Of a stretch of DNA of 64,000 nucleotides, positions 25,827 through 34,258 are shown piece after piece (position 1 is the first letter of the stretch; each line of letters starts with the position of its first letter). The stretch is from contig BPKO01000003.1 in NCBI GenBank assembly GCA_026005175.1, forward strand, positions 186,001-250,000, in the 5' to 3' direction. The position numbers and the translations under genes are program-made. Origin of the DNA: Candidatus Tectimicrobiota bacterium. Lineage in GTDB: Bacteria > Tectomicrobia > Entotheonellia > Entotheonellales > Entotheonellaceae. The notes below the pieces were generated by a model. It was not told the DNA's origin. It was given only the letters and a program-made list of their open reading frames with translations, and did no database searches.

Positions 25827-26576
25827 ATGGCGGCAGTGCCGGCTTTGCAGCTGGAGGAGGTTACTCGCAGCTTTGGTCGCCTGCAGGCGGTCGATGGGGT
25901 AAGTCTTCGCGTTGAGGCAGGCGAACGCAGAGCGATTATCGGCCCCAACGGTGCTGGAAAGACGACGCTCTTTAACCTCATTACCGGGGAGCTGCCTCTC
26001 ACCCGAGGGCGCATCTTTCTCTTTGCCCAAGAGCTGACGCACTTGCCGGTAGAAGCCCGCATTGCGCAGGGCCTGGGACGCACCTATCAGGTGACCAACC
26101 TCTTCCCGCAGCTGACCGTGGAACAAAACCTCTTGCTCGCCGCCCTGGGGCTGACACGGACCAAGTTCAGGATGCTGGCGGGCTTGCCGCGCAGCGGGCC
26201 AGTGCGAGAGCAAGTAGAGCGCCTCCTGGCAGAGGTGAGGCTGGAATATGCTCGCCAGAGGCCCGCCCGTGAACTCTCCCACGGAGAGCAGCGCCAGCTG
26301 GAAGTCGCCATGGCCCTGGCCAGCCGCCCCCGTGTGCTGCTGCTGGACGAACCGGCAGCCGGCCTCTCGGCCGCCGAGCGCGTGATGATGGGCTCCCTGA
26401 TCCGTGCTTTACCCCGTGACCTCACGGTGGTGTTCATCGAGCACGATATGGACCTGGCCCTCGGGCTGGCCGATCGGGTCACCTGCCTGCATTACGGGCA
26501 GATCATTGCCGAGGATACCCCGGACCGGATCCGCACCAACGCGCAAGTACAGCGGGTCTACCTGGGAGTTGGATGA
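25827..26576 (+). CDS. livG: Liv-type ABC transporter ATP-binding protein LivG
   Basis: A 249-residue ATPase. Walker A is 'IGPNGAGKTTLFNLITGE' near residue 33. The family-specific 'GLGRTYQVTNLFPQLTVEQN' matches the LivG group. The ABC signature is altered to 'ARELSHGEQRQLEVAMAL', normal for LivG, and Walker B is 'VLLLDEPAAGLS'. The C-terminal tail is the usual 'VQRVYLGVG'. Its stop overlaps the livF start (ATGA). Confidence 0.92.
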   Translation: MAAVPALQLEEVTRSFGRLQAVDGVSLRVEAGERRAIIGPNGAGKTTLFNLITGELPLTRGRIFLFAQELTHLPVEARIAQGLGRTYQVTNLFPQLTVEQNLLLAALGLTRTKFRMLAGLPRSGPVREQVERLLAEVRLEYARQRPARELSHGEQRQLEVAMALASRPRVLLLDEPAAGLSAAERVMMGSLIRALPRDLTVVFIEHDMDLALGLADRVTCLHYGQIIAEDTPDRIRTNAQVQRVYLGVG

Positions 26577-27289
26577 TGCTGGAGGTGATCGAACTGCACA
26601 GTCACTACGGCACCGCCCACATCCTTCAGGGGCTGTCGCTCGCTGTGCCGCTGGGCAAAGTGGTCAGCGTGCTGGGGCGCAACGGAATGGGCAAAACCAC
26701 CCTGGTGCGGTCTATCATGGGGCTCACCCCTCCCGAAGTCCGTAGCGGAGACGTGCGCTACCAGGGAGAAGCCTTGCGCGGGCTTTCCCCTTACGAAATC
26801 GCCCGCCGTGGCCTGGGACTGGTGCCCCAAGGCAGGCGGGTCTTTCGCTCCCTGTCGGTGCTGGAAAACCTCACCTTGGCCGCACGCGGCCCGCAAGGCA
26901 ATGGCAAGCCAGCCTGGACCCTGTCCCGCGTCTTTGCGCTTTTTCCGCGTCTGGAAGAACGCAAGCACCAGCGGGCCGGGACGCTTTCCGGCGGCGAACA
27001 GCAAATGCTGGCCATCGCCCGCACCCTGATGACCAACCCCAGCCTCCTGCTCATGGACGAACCCTCTGAAGGGCTGGCTCCGCTGCTCGTGTCTCAGCTA
27101 CGCGACCAGATCCTGGCACTCAAGGAGACAGGCATCGCTATTCTCCTCGTAGAACAAAACCTGGGTCTGGCAATGGCCCTGGCCGACGAAGTCTACGTCA
27201 TCGAAAAAGGCATGGTCGTCTTTAACGGCACCCCCCAGGACCTGGAGGCCAATCCGGAGCTTCGACAGCGGCACCTGGGGGTGGGATGA
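26573..27289 (+). CDS. livF: Liv-type ABC transporter ATP-binding protein LivF
   Basis: A 238-residue ATPase paired with LivG. It has Walker A 'LGRNGMGKTTLVRSIMGL', the signature 'AGTLSGGEQQMLAIARTLM' and Walker B 'LLLMDEPSEGLAP'. The C-terminal 'LRQRHLGVG' mirrors LivG. Translation is coupled to livG by a 4-nt overlap. It is the last transporter subunit of the operon; an alcohol dehydrogenase follows 25 nt later. Confidence 0.92.
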   Translation: MMLEVIELHSHYGTAHILQGLSLAVPLGKVVSVLGRNGMGKTTLVRSIMGLTPPEVRSGDVRYQGEALRGLSPYEIARRGLGLVPQGRRVFRSLSVLENLTLAARGPQGNGKPAWTLSRVFALFPRLEERKHQRAGTLSGGEQQMLAIARTLMTNPSLLLMDEPSEGLAPLLVSQLRDQILALKETGIAILLVEQNLGLAMALADEVYVIEKGMVVFNGTPQDLEANPELRQRHLGVG

Positions 27290-27314
27290 GGCATCCAGGA
27301 AGGAGGAAAGACCC

Positions 27315-28343
27315 ATGCAGGCAATGGCCGTGGTGGACTATGCGCGCCCCCTTGCACTCCTGGAGCTGCCCGAGCCCTCCCCTCCTCCTGGGCATGCTCT
27401 GCTGCGGGTGTTAACTTGCGGCGTATGCCATACCGACCTCAAAGTCGTCCGCGGACGCATGCCGTTCTCTCCCTCTTTGCCTTTGCCTCACGTGCCCGGG
27501 CATGAAATCTGCGGGGAAGTGGTGAGTGCTCCGCCGCACAGCGAGGTACGGCCGGGTGATCGCGTCGTTGTCTACAACTACCAGACTTGCGGCCAGTGTG
27601 CCCAATGTCGTTCGGGCCGCGAAAACCTGTGCCAACAGCTTCAGGGACTGGTAGGCTTCACCTTGCCGGGCGGCTTCCAAGAATGGCTGACGGTTGCCCC
27701 GGAGCGGCTGTTTCGTCTCCCGGCCTCCCTGCCGCCAGAGATGGCCTCCGTTGTCGCCTGTGCCCTTGCTACTGCCTATCGGGCAGTAGCGGTGCGGGGT
27801 GCGGTGCGGCCCGCAGAAACGGCCGTTGTGATAGGCGCTGGCGGGGTGGGCCTGCATGCCCTGCAGATCGCCCGCACTGCCGGCGCCCGTACCTTGGCGG
27901 TGGATATCGCGGCCCGCAAACGAGAAACCGCCGCCGCCTGGTGCGACGCGCCACCCTGTGCGCCCGAGGAGGCCCAGGAACGCGTCCACGAAGCCACTGC
28001 CGGCCGCGGTGCGGAGCTGGTGGTGGATACCGTGGGGCATGCTGCGACCCTGGCCCTGGCTGTGCGCCTGGTCCGCGCCGGCGGGCGGGTCGTCCTGGTA
28101 GGCTACGATGTCGAAAGGGAGGCCCCTTTGCCCACGCACGTGCTGGTGATGCAGGAAGTGACGCTGCTGGCTTCGCGCTACGGCACCCGCAGTGATCTCG
28201 AGCGCGTCCTCTCCCTTCTCGCCTCGGGTGCCGTCCGCCCCGTGGTCGACGGCGTTCTGCCTCTGACAGAGGCCAACGAAGCCCTGCGCCGGCTCGCCGC
28301 CGGAGAGGTCATGGGACGCGTGGTCTTGCAAGTGGCATCGTAA
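27315..28343 (+). CDS. Zinc-dependent alcohol dehydrogenase
   Basis: A 342-residue medium-chain dehydrogenase/reductase. The catalytic zinc site starts with 'CGVCHTDLKVVRGR' and 'PGHEICGEVV'. The structural zinc lobe has four Cys in 'TCGQCAQCRSGRENLC'. The cofactor fold is 'AVVIGAGGVGLHALQIA', with an acidic residue after the second strand ('TLAVDIA'), which suggests NAD(H). AGGAGG lies before the ATG, 25 nt after livF, so it is probably co-transcribed and handles an alcohol or aldehyde derived from the imported substrate. Confidence 0.9.
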   Translation: MQAMAVVDYARPLALLELPEPSPPPGHALLRVLTCGVCHTDLKVVRGRMPFSPSLPLPHVPGHEICGEVVSAPPHSEVRPGDRVVVYNYQTCGQCAQCRSGRENLCQQLQGLVGFTLPGGFQEWLTVAPERLFRLPASLPPEMASVVACALATAYRAVAVRGAVRPAETAVVIGAGGVGLHALQIARTAGARTLAVDIAARKRETAAAWCDAPPCAPEEAQERVHEATAGRGAELVVDTVGHAATLALAVRLVRAGGRVVLVGYDVEREAPLPTHVLVMQEVTLLASRYGTRSDLERVLSLLASGAVRPVVDGVLPLTEANEALRRLAAGEVMGRVVLQVAS

Positions 28344-28399
28344 GCCCTCCTGCCTTCCCACGCCGCAAAGGCAGACCCCGCACTTTGACCTCCCCACCG

Positions 28400-28428
28400 T
28401 TGCCGGCGGCCGCTTTTTCCTCTATGCT
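28400..28428 (+). promoter_or_regulatory. Sigma-70-type promoter before the CobW gene
   Basis: TTGCCG (28400-28405) and TATGCT (28423-28428) with a 17-bp spacer lie 60 bp before the CobW start. It marks a new transcription unit after the alcohol dehydrogenase. Confidence 0.45.
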
Positions 28429-28487
28429 TTCGGCACAGAAAGAAGGCCCTGTCAGTCTACCGCCGACGTCGTCGCAGAGGAAACGGT

Positions 28488-29378
28488 ATGCCGGCGACCA
28501 GCACCAAACGCGTTCCCGCGCTGGTGGTGTCGGGCTTTCTCGGCTCGGGCAAAACCACCCTGGTGCGCCACCTGCTGCAAGACGCCCAGCGCACCGGCGT
28601 GCGGGTGGCGGTGATTTCCAACGAGTTTGGCGAGCTGGGCATCGACCGCGCCCTGCTTGGCGCCGGCGAGGCCGCCTATGTCGAACTTGCCGGCGGTTGC
28701 GTCTGCTGCCAGCTTTCCGACGAACTGCGCGACACGCTGCAGCTGCTCCGGGAACGCGTACAGCCCGAGCGCATTATCGTCGAAACCTCGGGCCTGGCCC
28801 TGCCCTCCGACATCCAGCTGCAATTCTGGCGCGAACCGGTCAGCACCTGGATCGAAGACGACATGGTGCTGGTGGTGGTAAACGCCGAGCAGCTCTACGA
28901 AGGCCGCGACCTGGAAGGCCTTTTTGAGGATCAGGTGTCGTCTGCCGATCTCCTACTCCTCAACAAGATCGACCTCGTCCCGCCAGCGGCGCTGCCGCAG
29001 CTTTCCGCCGCCTTGCAGGCCATGGCCCCGGACACGCCGGTGCTGTGCGCCACTTACGGCCAGATCGATCCGGCAGTACTCTTTCCACCCGAAGCGGTAC
29101 CGGCCCGCCGCCAACCGCGCGCGCGGGCTTCCTCACACCACCACGACGCCTTTGAGGCGATCGAAGTGTCGGTTCCCGAAGGCATCGCGCCCGAAGCGCT
29201 CTGCGAGCAGCTGCGCAGCCTTGGCGCGCTGCGGGCCAAGGGCTTCGTGCGCACCGCACGCGGCCTCGAGCTGGTGCAGGGCGTGGGGCGGCGTCTTGAC
29301 TTGCTGCCCGCGCCCACCACACCGGCCAGCGACCTCATTGGCCGGGTCGTCGTCATCCGGCGCCGCCTCCATGCCTGA
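28488..29378 (+). CDS. CobW/COG0523-family metal-chaperone GTPase
   Basis: A 296-residue P-loop GTPase. Walker A is 'VSGFLGSGKTTLVRHLL'. The metal-binding CxCC motif is in 'ELAGGCVCCQLSDEL', and the guanine motif is 'LLLNKIDLV'. A His cluster 'SSHHHDAF' precedes the CobW C-terminal domain. COG0523 proteins deliver Zn, Co or Fe to client enzymes. Without a Zur site, riboswitch or paralogous client next to it, the metal is open; the zinc alcohol dehydrogenase upstream is one possible client. Its stop overlaps the start of the MFS gene. Confidence 0.88.
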   Translation: MPATSTKRVPALVVSGFLGSGKTTLVRHLLQDAQRTGVRVAVISNEFGELGIDRALLGAGEAAYVELAGGCVCCQLSDELRDTLQLLRERVQPERIIVETSGLALPSDIQLQFWREPVSTWIEDDMVLVVVNAEQLYEGRDLEGLFEDQVSSADLLLLNKIDLVPPAALPQLSAALQAMAPDTPVLCATYGQIDPAVLFPPEAVPARRQPRARASSHHHDAFEAIEVSVPEGIAPEALCEQLRSLGALRAKGFVRTARGLELVQGVGRRLDLLPAPTTPASDLIGRVVVIRRRLHA

Positions 29379-30576
29379 CCCCACGGCCGGCAGCACCCGG
29401 CACGGAGCGGCCTACAAGTGGTACGTGCTCGCCCTGGGGACCCTGACCCATACCCTGGTGGTCGCCATGCCGATGATGTCGATGCCGGTGTTGTTCGCAG
29501 AAATCGCGGCGGAGCTGGAGTTGACCCTGGTGCAGGTGGGATGGATCTGGGGTCTGGGATTTCTCACCGGCATTGTCACCAGCCTGCTGGGCGGAGCGCT
29601 CACCGACCGCTTCGGCACGCGGCGCGTGCTGGTCGCCAGCTGCTGCCTGGCCGGCATCCTCGGCGCCCTGCGGGGTCTGGCAGGCTCTTTTGTCTCCCTG
29701 GCAGCCGCCACGTTTTTCTTCGGGCTGCTGCCCCCGGTTATCCCCATGAGCGTGCACAAGACCTGCGGCCTGTGGTTTCCCCGCGCGCAGCTGGGGCTAG
29801 CCAATGGCATGGTCTCTACCGGCATGGCCCTGGGGTTCATGCTCGGCTCGCTGCTCAGTGCCACCGTGCTCTCTCCGCTGCTGGGGGGCTGGCGCCGAGT
29901 GCTCTTTTGCTATGGCGCCGTGTCTCTGCTCGTAGGCCTGGGCTGGGCTTGCACCCGCACGACCCCGACCCCACCAGAAGCGACTTCCCAGAAGCTCTCC
30001 CTCTGGTCTGCCTTGGCCAATGTGGCCCGTGTGCGTGACGTCTGGCTGCTAGGCGCCACCATGCTTGGGCTCAGCGGCTGCATCCAAGGCACCCTGGGCT
30101 ATCTGCCACTTTATCTGCGCCGCATTGGATGGCCAGGTGCCATGGCCGATGCTGCCCTGAGTGCCTTCCACGGGGCCAGTATGCTCGCCACCATTCCCCT
30201 CGCCTTGCTGTCAGACAAGCTGGGCACGCGCCGGCGCGTCTTGCTGCTCGCTGCGTGCACCCTCACCACCGGCGTCGCCTTGCTGGCCCTCCCCGGGGGA
30301 ACCCTGGTCTGGCCCGCCGTCGTAGTTGCCGGCACGGTGCGAGACGGCATGATGGCCGTGCTCATGACCCTGATCATGGAACACCGGGCAATCGGAACGG
30401 GTTATGCCGGCACCGCAATGGGCCTGGTGCTTCTTTTTTCCCGCCTCGGCAGCCTCCTCTCCCCGCCTCTTGGCAACAGCCTCGCCGCCCTCTCTCCCTG
30501 GCTGCCGTTTGGCTTTTGGGCCGTCCTTGGGATGGTGGGAATTGGATGCCTGCTGCGCGTGCGCGAATCCAGCTAA
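29371..30576 (+). CDS. MFS transporter
   Basis: A 401-residue major facilitator with twelve predicted membrane segments. The loop 2-3 motif is 'GGALTDRFGTRRVLVAS' and the equivalent second-half motif is 'LALLSDKLGTRRRVLLLA'. ATG 29371 overlaps the CobW stop by 8 nt and was chosen because the family N-terminus ('YKWYVLALGTLTHTLVVAMP') begins a few residues later. It resembles CynX/NNP-type anion or sugar-acid carriers in general layout, but the substrate is unknown. Coupling to a CobW protein could mean metal-related export or uptake (inference). Confidence 0.85.
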   Translation: MPDPTAGSTRHGAAYKWYVLALGTLTHTLVVAMPMMSMPVLFAEIAAELELTLVQVGWIWGLGFLTGIVTSLLGGALTDRFGTRRVLVASCCLAGILGALRGLAGSFVSLAAATFFFGLLPPVIPMSVHKTCGLWFPRAQLGLANGMVSTGMALGFMLGSLLSATVLSPLLGGWRRVLFCYGAVSLLVGLGWACTRTTPTPPEATSQKLSLWSALANVARVRDVWLLGATMLGLSGCIQGTLGYLPLYLRRIGWPGAMADAALSAFHGASMLATIPLALLSDKLGTRRRVLLLAACTLTTGVALLALPGGTLVWPAVVVAGTVRDGMMAVLMTLIMEHRAIGTGYAGTAMGLVLLFSRLGSLLSPPLGNSLAALSPWLPFGFWAVLGMVGIGCLLRVRESS

Positions 30577-30613
30577 CCTGGCGCACGCCGCTCCCGAATG
30601 CCCGGCTGTGGCC

Positions 30614-31459
30614 TCAGGCTTTGCCGGCCGAGCCAAAGAGGCGCAGCTTGTCGGCCACCACGGCCTGCATGGCCGCGACCGCCCGCTGCAGAAGCGGCAG
30701 CAGCTCGGCAGACGGCGCCGCCTGCAACCCCTCCCGCAGCGCCGCCAAGTAAGCGGCACGCACTTCGGTGTTGACGTTGAACTTGCACACCCCCAGGGCA
30801 ATGGCCTGCGCAATCAGCGCCGCGGGCAACCCCGAGGCGCCGTGCAGGACCAAAGGCACCGGCACCGCCTGCCGGATGGCCGCCAGGCGCGCCATATCGA
30901 GCCGCGGCTCGCCGCGGTAAGTCCCGTGCACGTTGCCGATGCACACCGCCAGGGCATCGACGCCGGTGCCGGCCACGAATTCCGCCGCCTGCGCCGGGTC
31001 AGTAAGGCAGGCGGCATATTCTGGCACACTGAGGCCGTCTTCGGTGCCGCTGAGCCGCCCCAGCTCGGCTTCCACCCCGGCGCCGTGCGCGCGCGCCAGC
31101 GCCACCGCCTCGCGGGTAAAGGCGAGGTTGTCGGCGTAGGCCAGGTGCGAGCCGTCGGCCATCACCGAAGTGACGCCGGCGGCCAGCGCTTCACGGATCG
31201 CGCTGGCAGACGTGGCATGGTCGAGATGGACGGCCACCGGCACCGCCGCCTGCTGCGCCGCTTCCCGGCAGAGGGCCAGCAGCGGCGTGCCGCCGTGCGC
31301 AAGGGCACTCGGGTGCACCTGCAAGATGACCGGGCTGCGCAGCGCTTCGGCAGCACCAATGACGGCACGCACCCCTTCGAGGTTGTACACGTTGAACGCG
31401 CCCACCGCGTACCCGCCGGCGCGGGCGGCGGCAAGCAGCACTTGTAGCGAAGCCAGCAT
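30614..31459 (-). CDS. Class II ketose-bisphosphate aldolase-like protein
   Basis: A 281-residue aldolase of the FbaA/GatY/KbaY family (Zn-dependent). Landmarks are 'VPVAVHLDHATSASAI' with the catalytic Asp and a zinc His, 'GVTSVMADGSHL', 'GVEAELGRLSGTEDGLS', 'IGNVHGTYRGEPRLD', 'PLVLHGASGLP' with a zinc His, and phosphate-binding 'CKFNVNTEVR'. Length is normal. It starts 6 nt after the stop of the four-carbon acid sugar kinase, so the pair should phosphorylate and then cleave a sugar acid or ketose. Confidence 0.88.
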   Translation of the reverse strand: MLASLQVLLAAARAGGYAVGAFNVYNLEGVRAVIGAAEALRSPVILQVHPSALAHGGTPLLALCREAAQQAAVPVAVHLDHATSASAIREALAAGVTSVMADGSHLAYADNLAFTREAVALARAHGAGVEAELGRLSGTEDGLSVPEYAACLTDPAQAAEFVAGTGVDALAVCIGNVHGTYRGEPRLDMARLAAIRQAVPVPLVLHGASGLPAALIAQAIALGVCKFNVNTEVRAAYLAALREGLQAAPSAELLPLLQRAVAAMQAVVADKLRLFGSAGKA

Positions 31460-31465
31460 GGCCGC

Positions 31466-32890
31466 TTATTCTCCTGCCGGCAGCCGGCAGGCGGCAACGA
31501 GGGTGCGCAGCGCCTCTGGCCCTCCCACGTTGCCCGGGAAAACCACGTAAGCCAGCCCCGGAAAGCGCGTCTCCTCGCCCAGCTGCCAGACCGGTACCCC
31601 GGGCAGGATCTGCCCCAGCACCATGGCCCGCCGCACCCCAAGCCCGCGCGTGGCAATGTCGCTGGCGGTGATGCCGCCCTTGGCCAGCAGGTAGCGCGGC
31701 CGCACGTCCAAGGCCTGCACCACCGCCACCAGGCCGGCAGAAACGCGCTGCGCAATGGCAAGGCTGTCGGCCGCCTCACGCCCCGTCACCACCTCGCGGC
31801 TGGTAAACACCACCACGTCGGCACCCCGGCGCAGCGCCACGTTGACCTGGCGGGCCGTGTCGGCGACCACCCTGTCGCGTTCGCGCTCTGACAGCAGCGC
31901 CGCCACCGGCAGCTCCAGCGCCACCACCCCGGGCTCAGCCAGCAGCTGGGCCAGCTGGCTCGTGGTGCGCGGCACGTGGGAGCCGACCAGCGTCAGGCTG
32001 CCGTGGCCCCCTGCCGCGGTGAGGGCTGCCGGCGGCAGCAGCGCTTGCGGCGGGATGCCGGCCCGCACCGGCACGAACGAGGCGGCGGTGCGGTAAAGAA
32101 AGCGCTTGCCCTGCGCCTCGGCGGCCAGCAGCCCCTGCACGAAGACCTCGAGGTCGCGGCGGCACAGGGCGTTGACCACACACACGCGGCCGCCTGCAAG
32201 CGCCAGCAAGCGCGCCGTTACCTGCGACGGCCCCCCGCGGCGCAGATCTTCAAGGGACACCGAGGCCACGGCGGCGGCCGGAATCCGGCCGCCGGTTTTT
32301 TCCTCCACCCAGCGGGGCAAGTGCGAGGTGCGGTAGCCAAAGGCCGCATCGCGGGCAAATTCCGTGGCCGCCGCCGGCACCAGCGTTTCTCCCTCGGCCA
32401 CGTAGTGCACGTCGCCAAGGGTGTAGCGCCCGCCTTCCTCGAAAAAAGGCACCAGCAGCCAGGCGTCAAACGGCGTCTCCAAGGCGGCTGCCAGCGCTTC
32501 GACTTCGCCCGGGAAGTGGCCGCGCAGGGTGGAGTCGCTGCGGCTTACCACCACAAAGCGGCGCCCCGTCTGCCGCGCCGCCTGGCACAAGGCACGGCCG
32601 ATTTCGGCGTTGCACGCCTGCGCCGCCGCCAGCGGCAGGCTGCGGGAGTTGGTAAGGAGGTAAACCGCCGGCAGAGAATTGGCAAGTTCGGCCGCCAGCG
32701 CCGCCACCGGCCAGGCAGTGAGCACCGGCACCCCATGCACCGTCTGCGTGCCGGTGGGGTCGTCGTCGAGAACCACCACTTTCTCGGCTCTCGCTTCCAG
32801 GGCGGCCCGGATCGCGGGCTGCGGGTCCTCAGGCCACGGCGGCGGCAGCTGCCGCAGCACCTCGGCCAGGGCAAGACGGGGTTCGGCCAT
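31466..32890 (-). CDS. Four-carbon acid sugar kinase family (DUF1537/OtnK-like)
   Basis: A 474-residue kinase. The N-terminal domain has 'KVVVLDDDPTGTQTVHG', 'YLLTNSRSLP' and 'SRSDSTLRGHFPGEVEAL'. The C-terminal nucleotide-binding domain has 'LLAKGGITASDIATRGLG', 'GQILPGVPVW' and 'VFPGNVGGPEAL'. Characterised relatives phosphorylate D-erythronate, D- or L-threonate or related acids. ATG 32890 follows AGAGGA; a longer open frame upstream lacks similarity. It is transcribed with the class II aldolase, but no sugar-acid dehydrogenase is nearby to complete the known pathways. Confidence 0.85.
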   Translation of the reverse strand: MAEPRLALAEVLRQLPPPWPEDPQPAIRAALEARAEKVVVLDDDPTGTQTVHGVPVLTAWPVAALAAELANSLPAVYLLTNSRSLPLAAAQACNAEIGRALCQAARQTGRRFVVVSRSDSTLRGHFPGEVEALAAALETPFDAWLLVPFFEEGGRYTLGDVHYVAEGETLVPAAATEFARDAAFGYRTSHLPRWVEEKTGGRIPAAAVASVSLEDLRRGGPSQVTARLLALAGGRVCVVNALCRRDLEVFVQGLLAAEAQGKRFLYRTAASFVPVRAGIPPQALLPPAALTAAGGHGSLTLVGSHVPRTTSQLAQLLAEPGVVALELPVAALLSERERDRVVADTARQVNVALRRGADVVVFTSREVVTGREAADSLAIAQRVSAGLVAVVQALDVRPRYLLAKGGITASDIATRGLGVRRAMVLGQILPGVPVWQLGEETRFPGLAYVVFPGNVGGPEALRTLVAACRLPAGE

Positions 32891-33028
32891 GCGTTTTGTC
32901 CTCTGGGCAGCGAGGGCTTGCAATCTAACCCGGGCGCCGCCTCGGATTATACGCCGCGCCACCGCCGGGTCAACCCTGGAGGCTGTGGTATACTGCCGCA
33001 GATCCCCTGCCGGAGGACGCCCAGAGCC

Positions 33029-33937
33029 ATGACCACCGCGCGCCTGCCTACTTGTCAAGTGACATGGCCCGAGCCCCTGGACCTTCCCGCCTCGCTGGAG
33101 GGCTTTCGCCGCTGGGGAGACGACGGCCTGGAGCGCTGGGACGGCCGGGTGCTGGTGCGCACTGCCCGCCTGGCCGGCGAGTCCGTCCCCTTTGCCTGCA
33201 CTGTCCTCGGCACCGTCGAGGCGCCAGCGGTGCGGGTGCAGGTGGCCGCGGCCCGCCACCTGCCCGCCGTGGCCCGCCTCGTGCAGGAGATGGTGGTGCG
33301 CACGCCTTCCGCGCTGGCCGCTTTGGTAGCCCGTGACGCCGTGATTGCCCGCCTGGCGCGTCACTACCGCGGCGTGCGGCCGGTGCTGCAGAGCGACCCC
33401 TTCGCTGCCCTCGTCCGCGCCATCACCGCGCAGCAAGTCAACCTGCGCTGGGCACACACGGTGCGGCGCCGCCTCGCCGAAGCCTTTGGCACCCGGCACC
33501 GCCTTGGCCCCTTCTACGTCTACAGCCTCGAGCCCGAACGGCTGGCCCGTGCCGACCCTGCCGCCCTGCGCGCCTTGCAACTGACCCAGCGCAAGGCCGA
33601 GGCGATTATCGCCCTTGCCCAGGCTGTGGCAAGCGGCGCCTTGGACCTCGACGCCCTGCGGCAGCGCTCCGATGCCGAGGTGGTGGCCTGCCTGACGGCC
33701 CAGCGTGGCCTGGGGCGCTGGAGCGCCGAATGGTTTTTGGCCCGCACCCTGGGACGGCCGTGCGTGGTGGCCGGCGATCTGGGGGTACGCAAGGCCGTGG
33801 GCCTGGCCTACCTGGGAGGACGGGTGCCGTCAGAAGCCGAAGTGCGCACGCTGACGGCGCACTGGGGCGAGGCTGCTGGGGTGGCACAGCAGCTCCTCCT
33901 GCACGCCCTGCTACACGGCTGGCCTGCGGCTTCCTGA
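33029..33937 (+). CDS. alkA: DNA-3-methyladenine glycosylase II (AlkA-like)
   Basis: A 302-residue base-excision repair glycosylase. An N-terminal TBP-like domain covers about residues 1-110. The helix-hairpin-helix DNA glycosylase core begins 'DPFAALVRAITAQQVNLRWA', with the hairpin 'LTAQRGLGRWSAEWFLARTL' and the catalytic Asp in 'VVAGDLGVRKAVGLAYLG'. It removes alkylated purines. GGAGG lies 12-16 nt before the ATG, a long spacing. A -10 element TATACT at 32989-32994 is upstream, without a clear -35. Confidence 0.88.
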   Translation: MTTARLPTCQVTWPEPLDLPASLEGFRRWGDDGLERWDGRVLVRTARLAGESVPFACTVLGTVEAPAVRVQVAAARHLPAVARLVQEMVVRTPSALAALVARDAVIARLARHYRGVRPVLQSDPFAALVRAITAQQVNLRWAHTVRRRLAEAFGTRHRLGPFYVYSLEPERLARADPAALRALQLTQRKAEAIIALAQAVASGALDLDALRQRSDAEVVACLTAQRGLGRWSAEWFLARTLGRPCVVAGDLGVRKAVGLAYLGGRVPSEAEVRTLTAHWGEAAGVAQQLLLHALLHGWPAAS

Positions 33938-33989
33938 GGCGGCGAGCGATTTTTTCCCTGGCATCGGCCGCCGGCACGCGTTATATTTA

Positions 33990-34230
33990 CCCTGTCTGTA
34001 CCGCCGGGGCCCGGTAGGCCCGGCGCGGAAGAACGCTTTGGAGAGCGTGCAGGATGAGAGATTCGAGCGATCCGAGTCGATCAGGACAGCGATCCGACCG
34101 TCATCCCATGGCTCTCCTGCTGGGGAAGGAGGCGAGAGAGCGCCGGTAACCCTCTGTCGCTAGCAGCGCCTCGCACCCGAACGCCTCCCCCGGGCAGAGC
34201 CGTGGGGGTAGGTCGTTCGGTTTTTTTTTT
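33990..34230 (+). ncRNA. Structured RNA / transcription-attenuation leader candidate
   Basis: The 320-bp gap between alkA and the next gene holds no coding frame but several local helices. They are CGCCGGG/CCCGGCG around 34004-34029, ACGCT/AGCGT near 34034-34049, GCAGGA..GAG pairing with CTCTCCTGC (about 34047-34058 with 34113-34121), GGCG/CGCC and CGCT/AGCG further on, and finally a strong terminator at 34177-34230. The 9-mer GCGATCCGA occurs twice. A TATATT -10-like hexamer lies at 33982-33987. I could not match it to 4.5S, 6S, RNase P, tmRNA or a known riboswitch. It may be a stand-alone small RNA or an attenuator controlling the 63-residue gene. Confidence 0.45.
34177..34230 (+). terminator. 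Strong intrinsic terminator
   Basis: The outer stem CCGAACG/CGTTCGG continues through CCT/AGG and CCCCC/GGGGG with two small bulges and a 12-base loop, followed by ten T residues (34221-34230). It lies only 28 bp before the ATG of the downstream 63-residue gene. Either it ends an RNA encoded in the gap or it acts as a regulated attenuator. Confidence 0.85.
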
Positions 34231-34258
34231 CGCCCGTTGCGGCAGAAGGAGGTGTGCG

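Noticed and set aside
33938-33960. Intrinsic terminator of alkA (T6 after the stop)
   Set aside because: A T-run is present but the preceding stem pairs poorly.
33990-34230. A tRNA, 4.5S RNA, 6S RNA or tmRNA in the gap before the 63-residue gene
   Set aside because: No T-loop with CCA-end geometry, no SRP tetraloop motif and no long end-to-end pairing could be found. It was kept only as an unnamed structured RNA.
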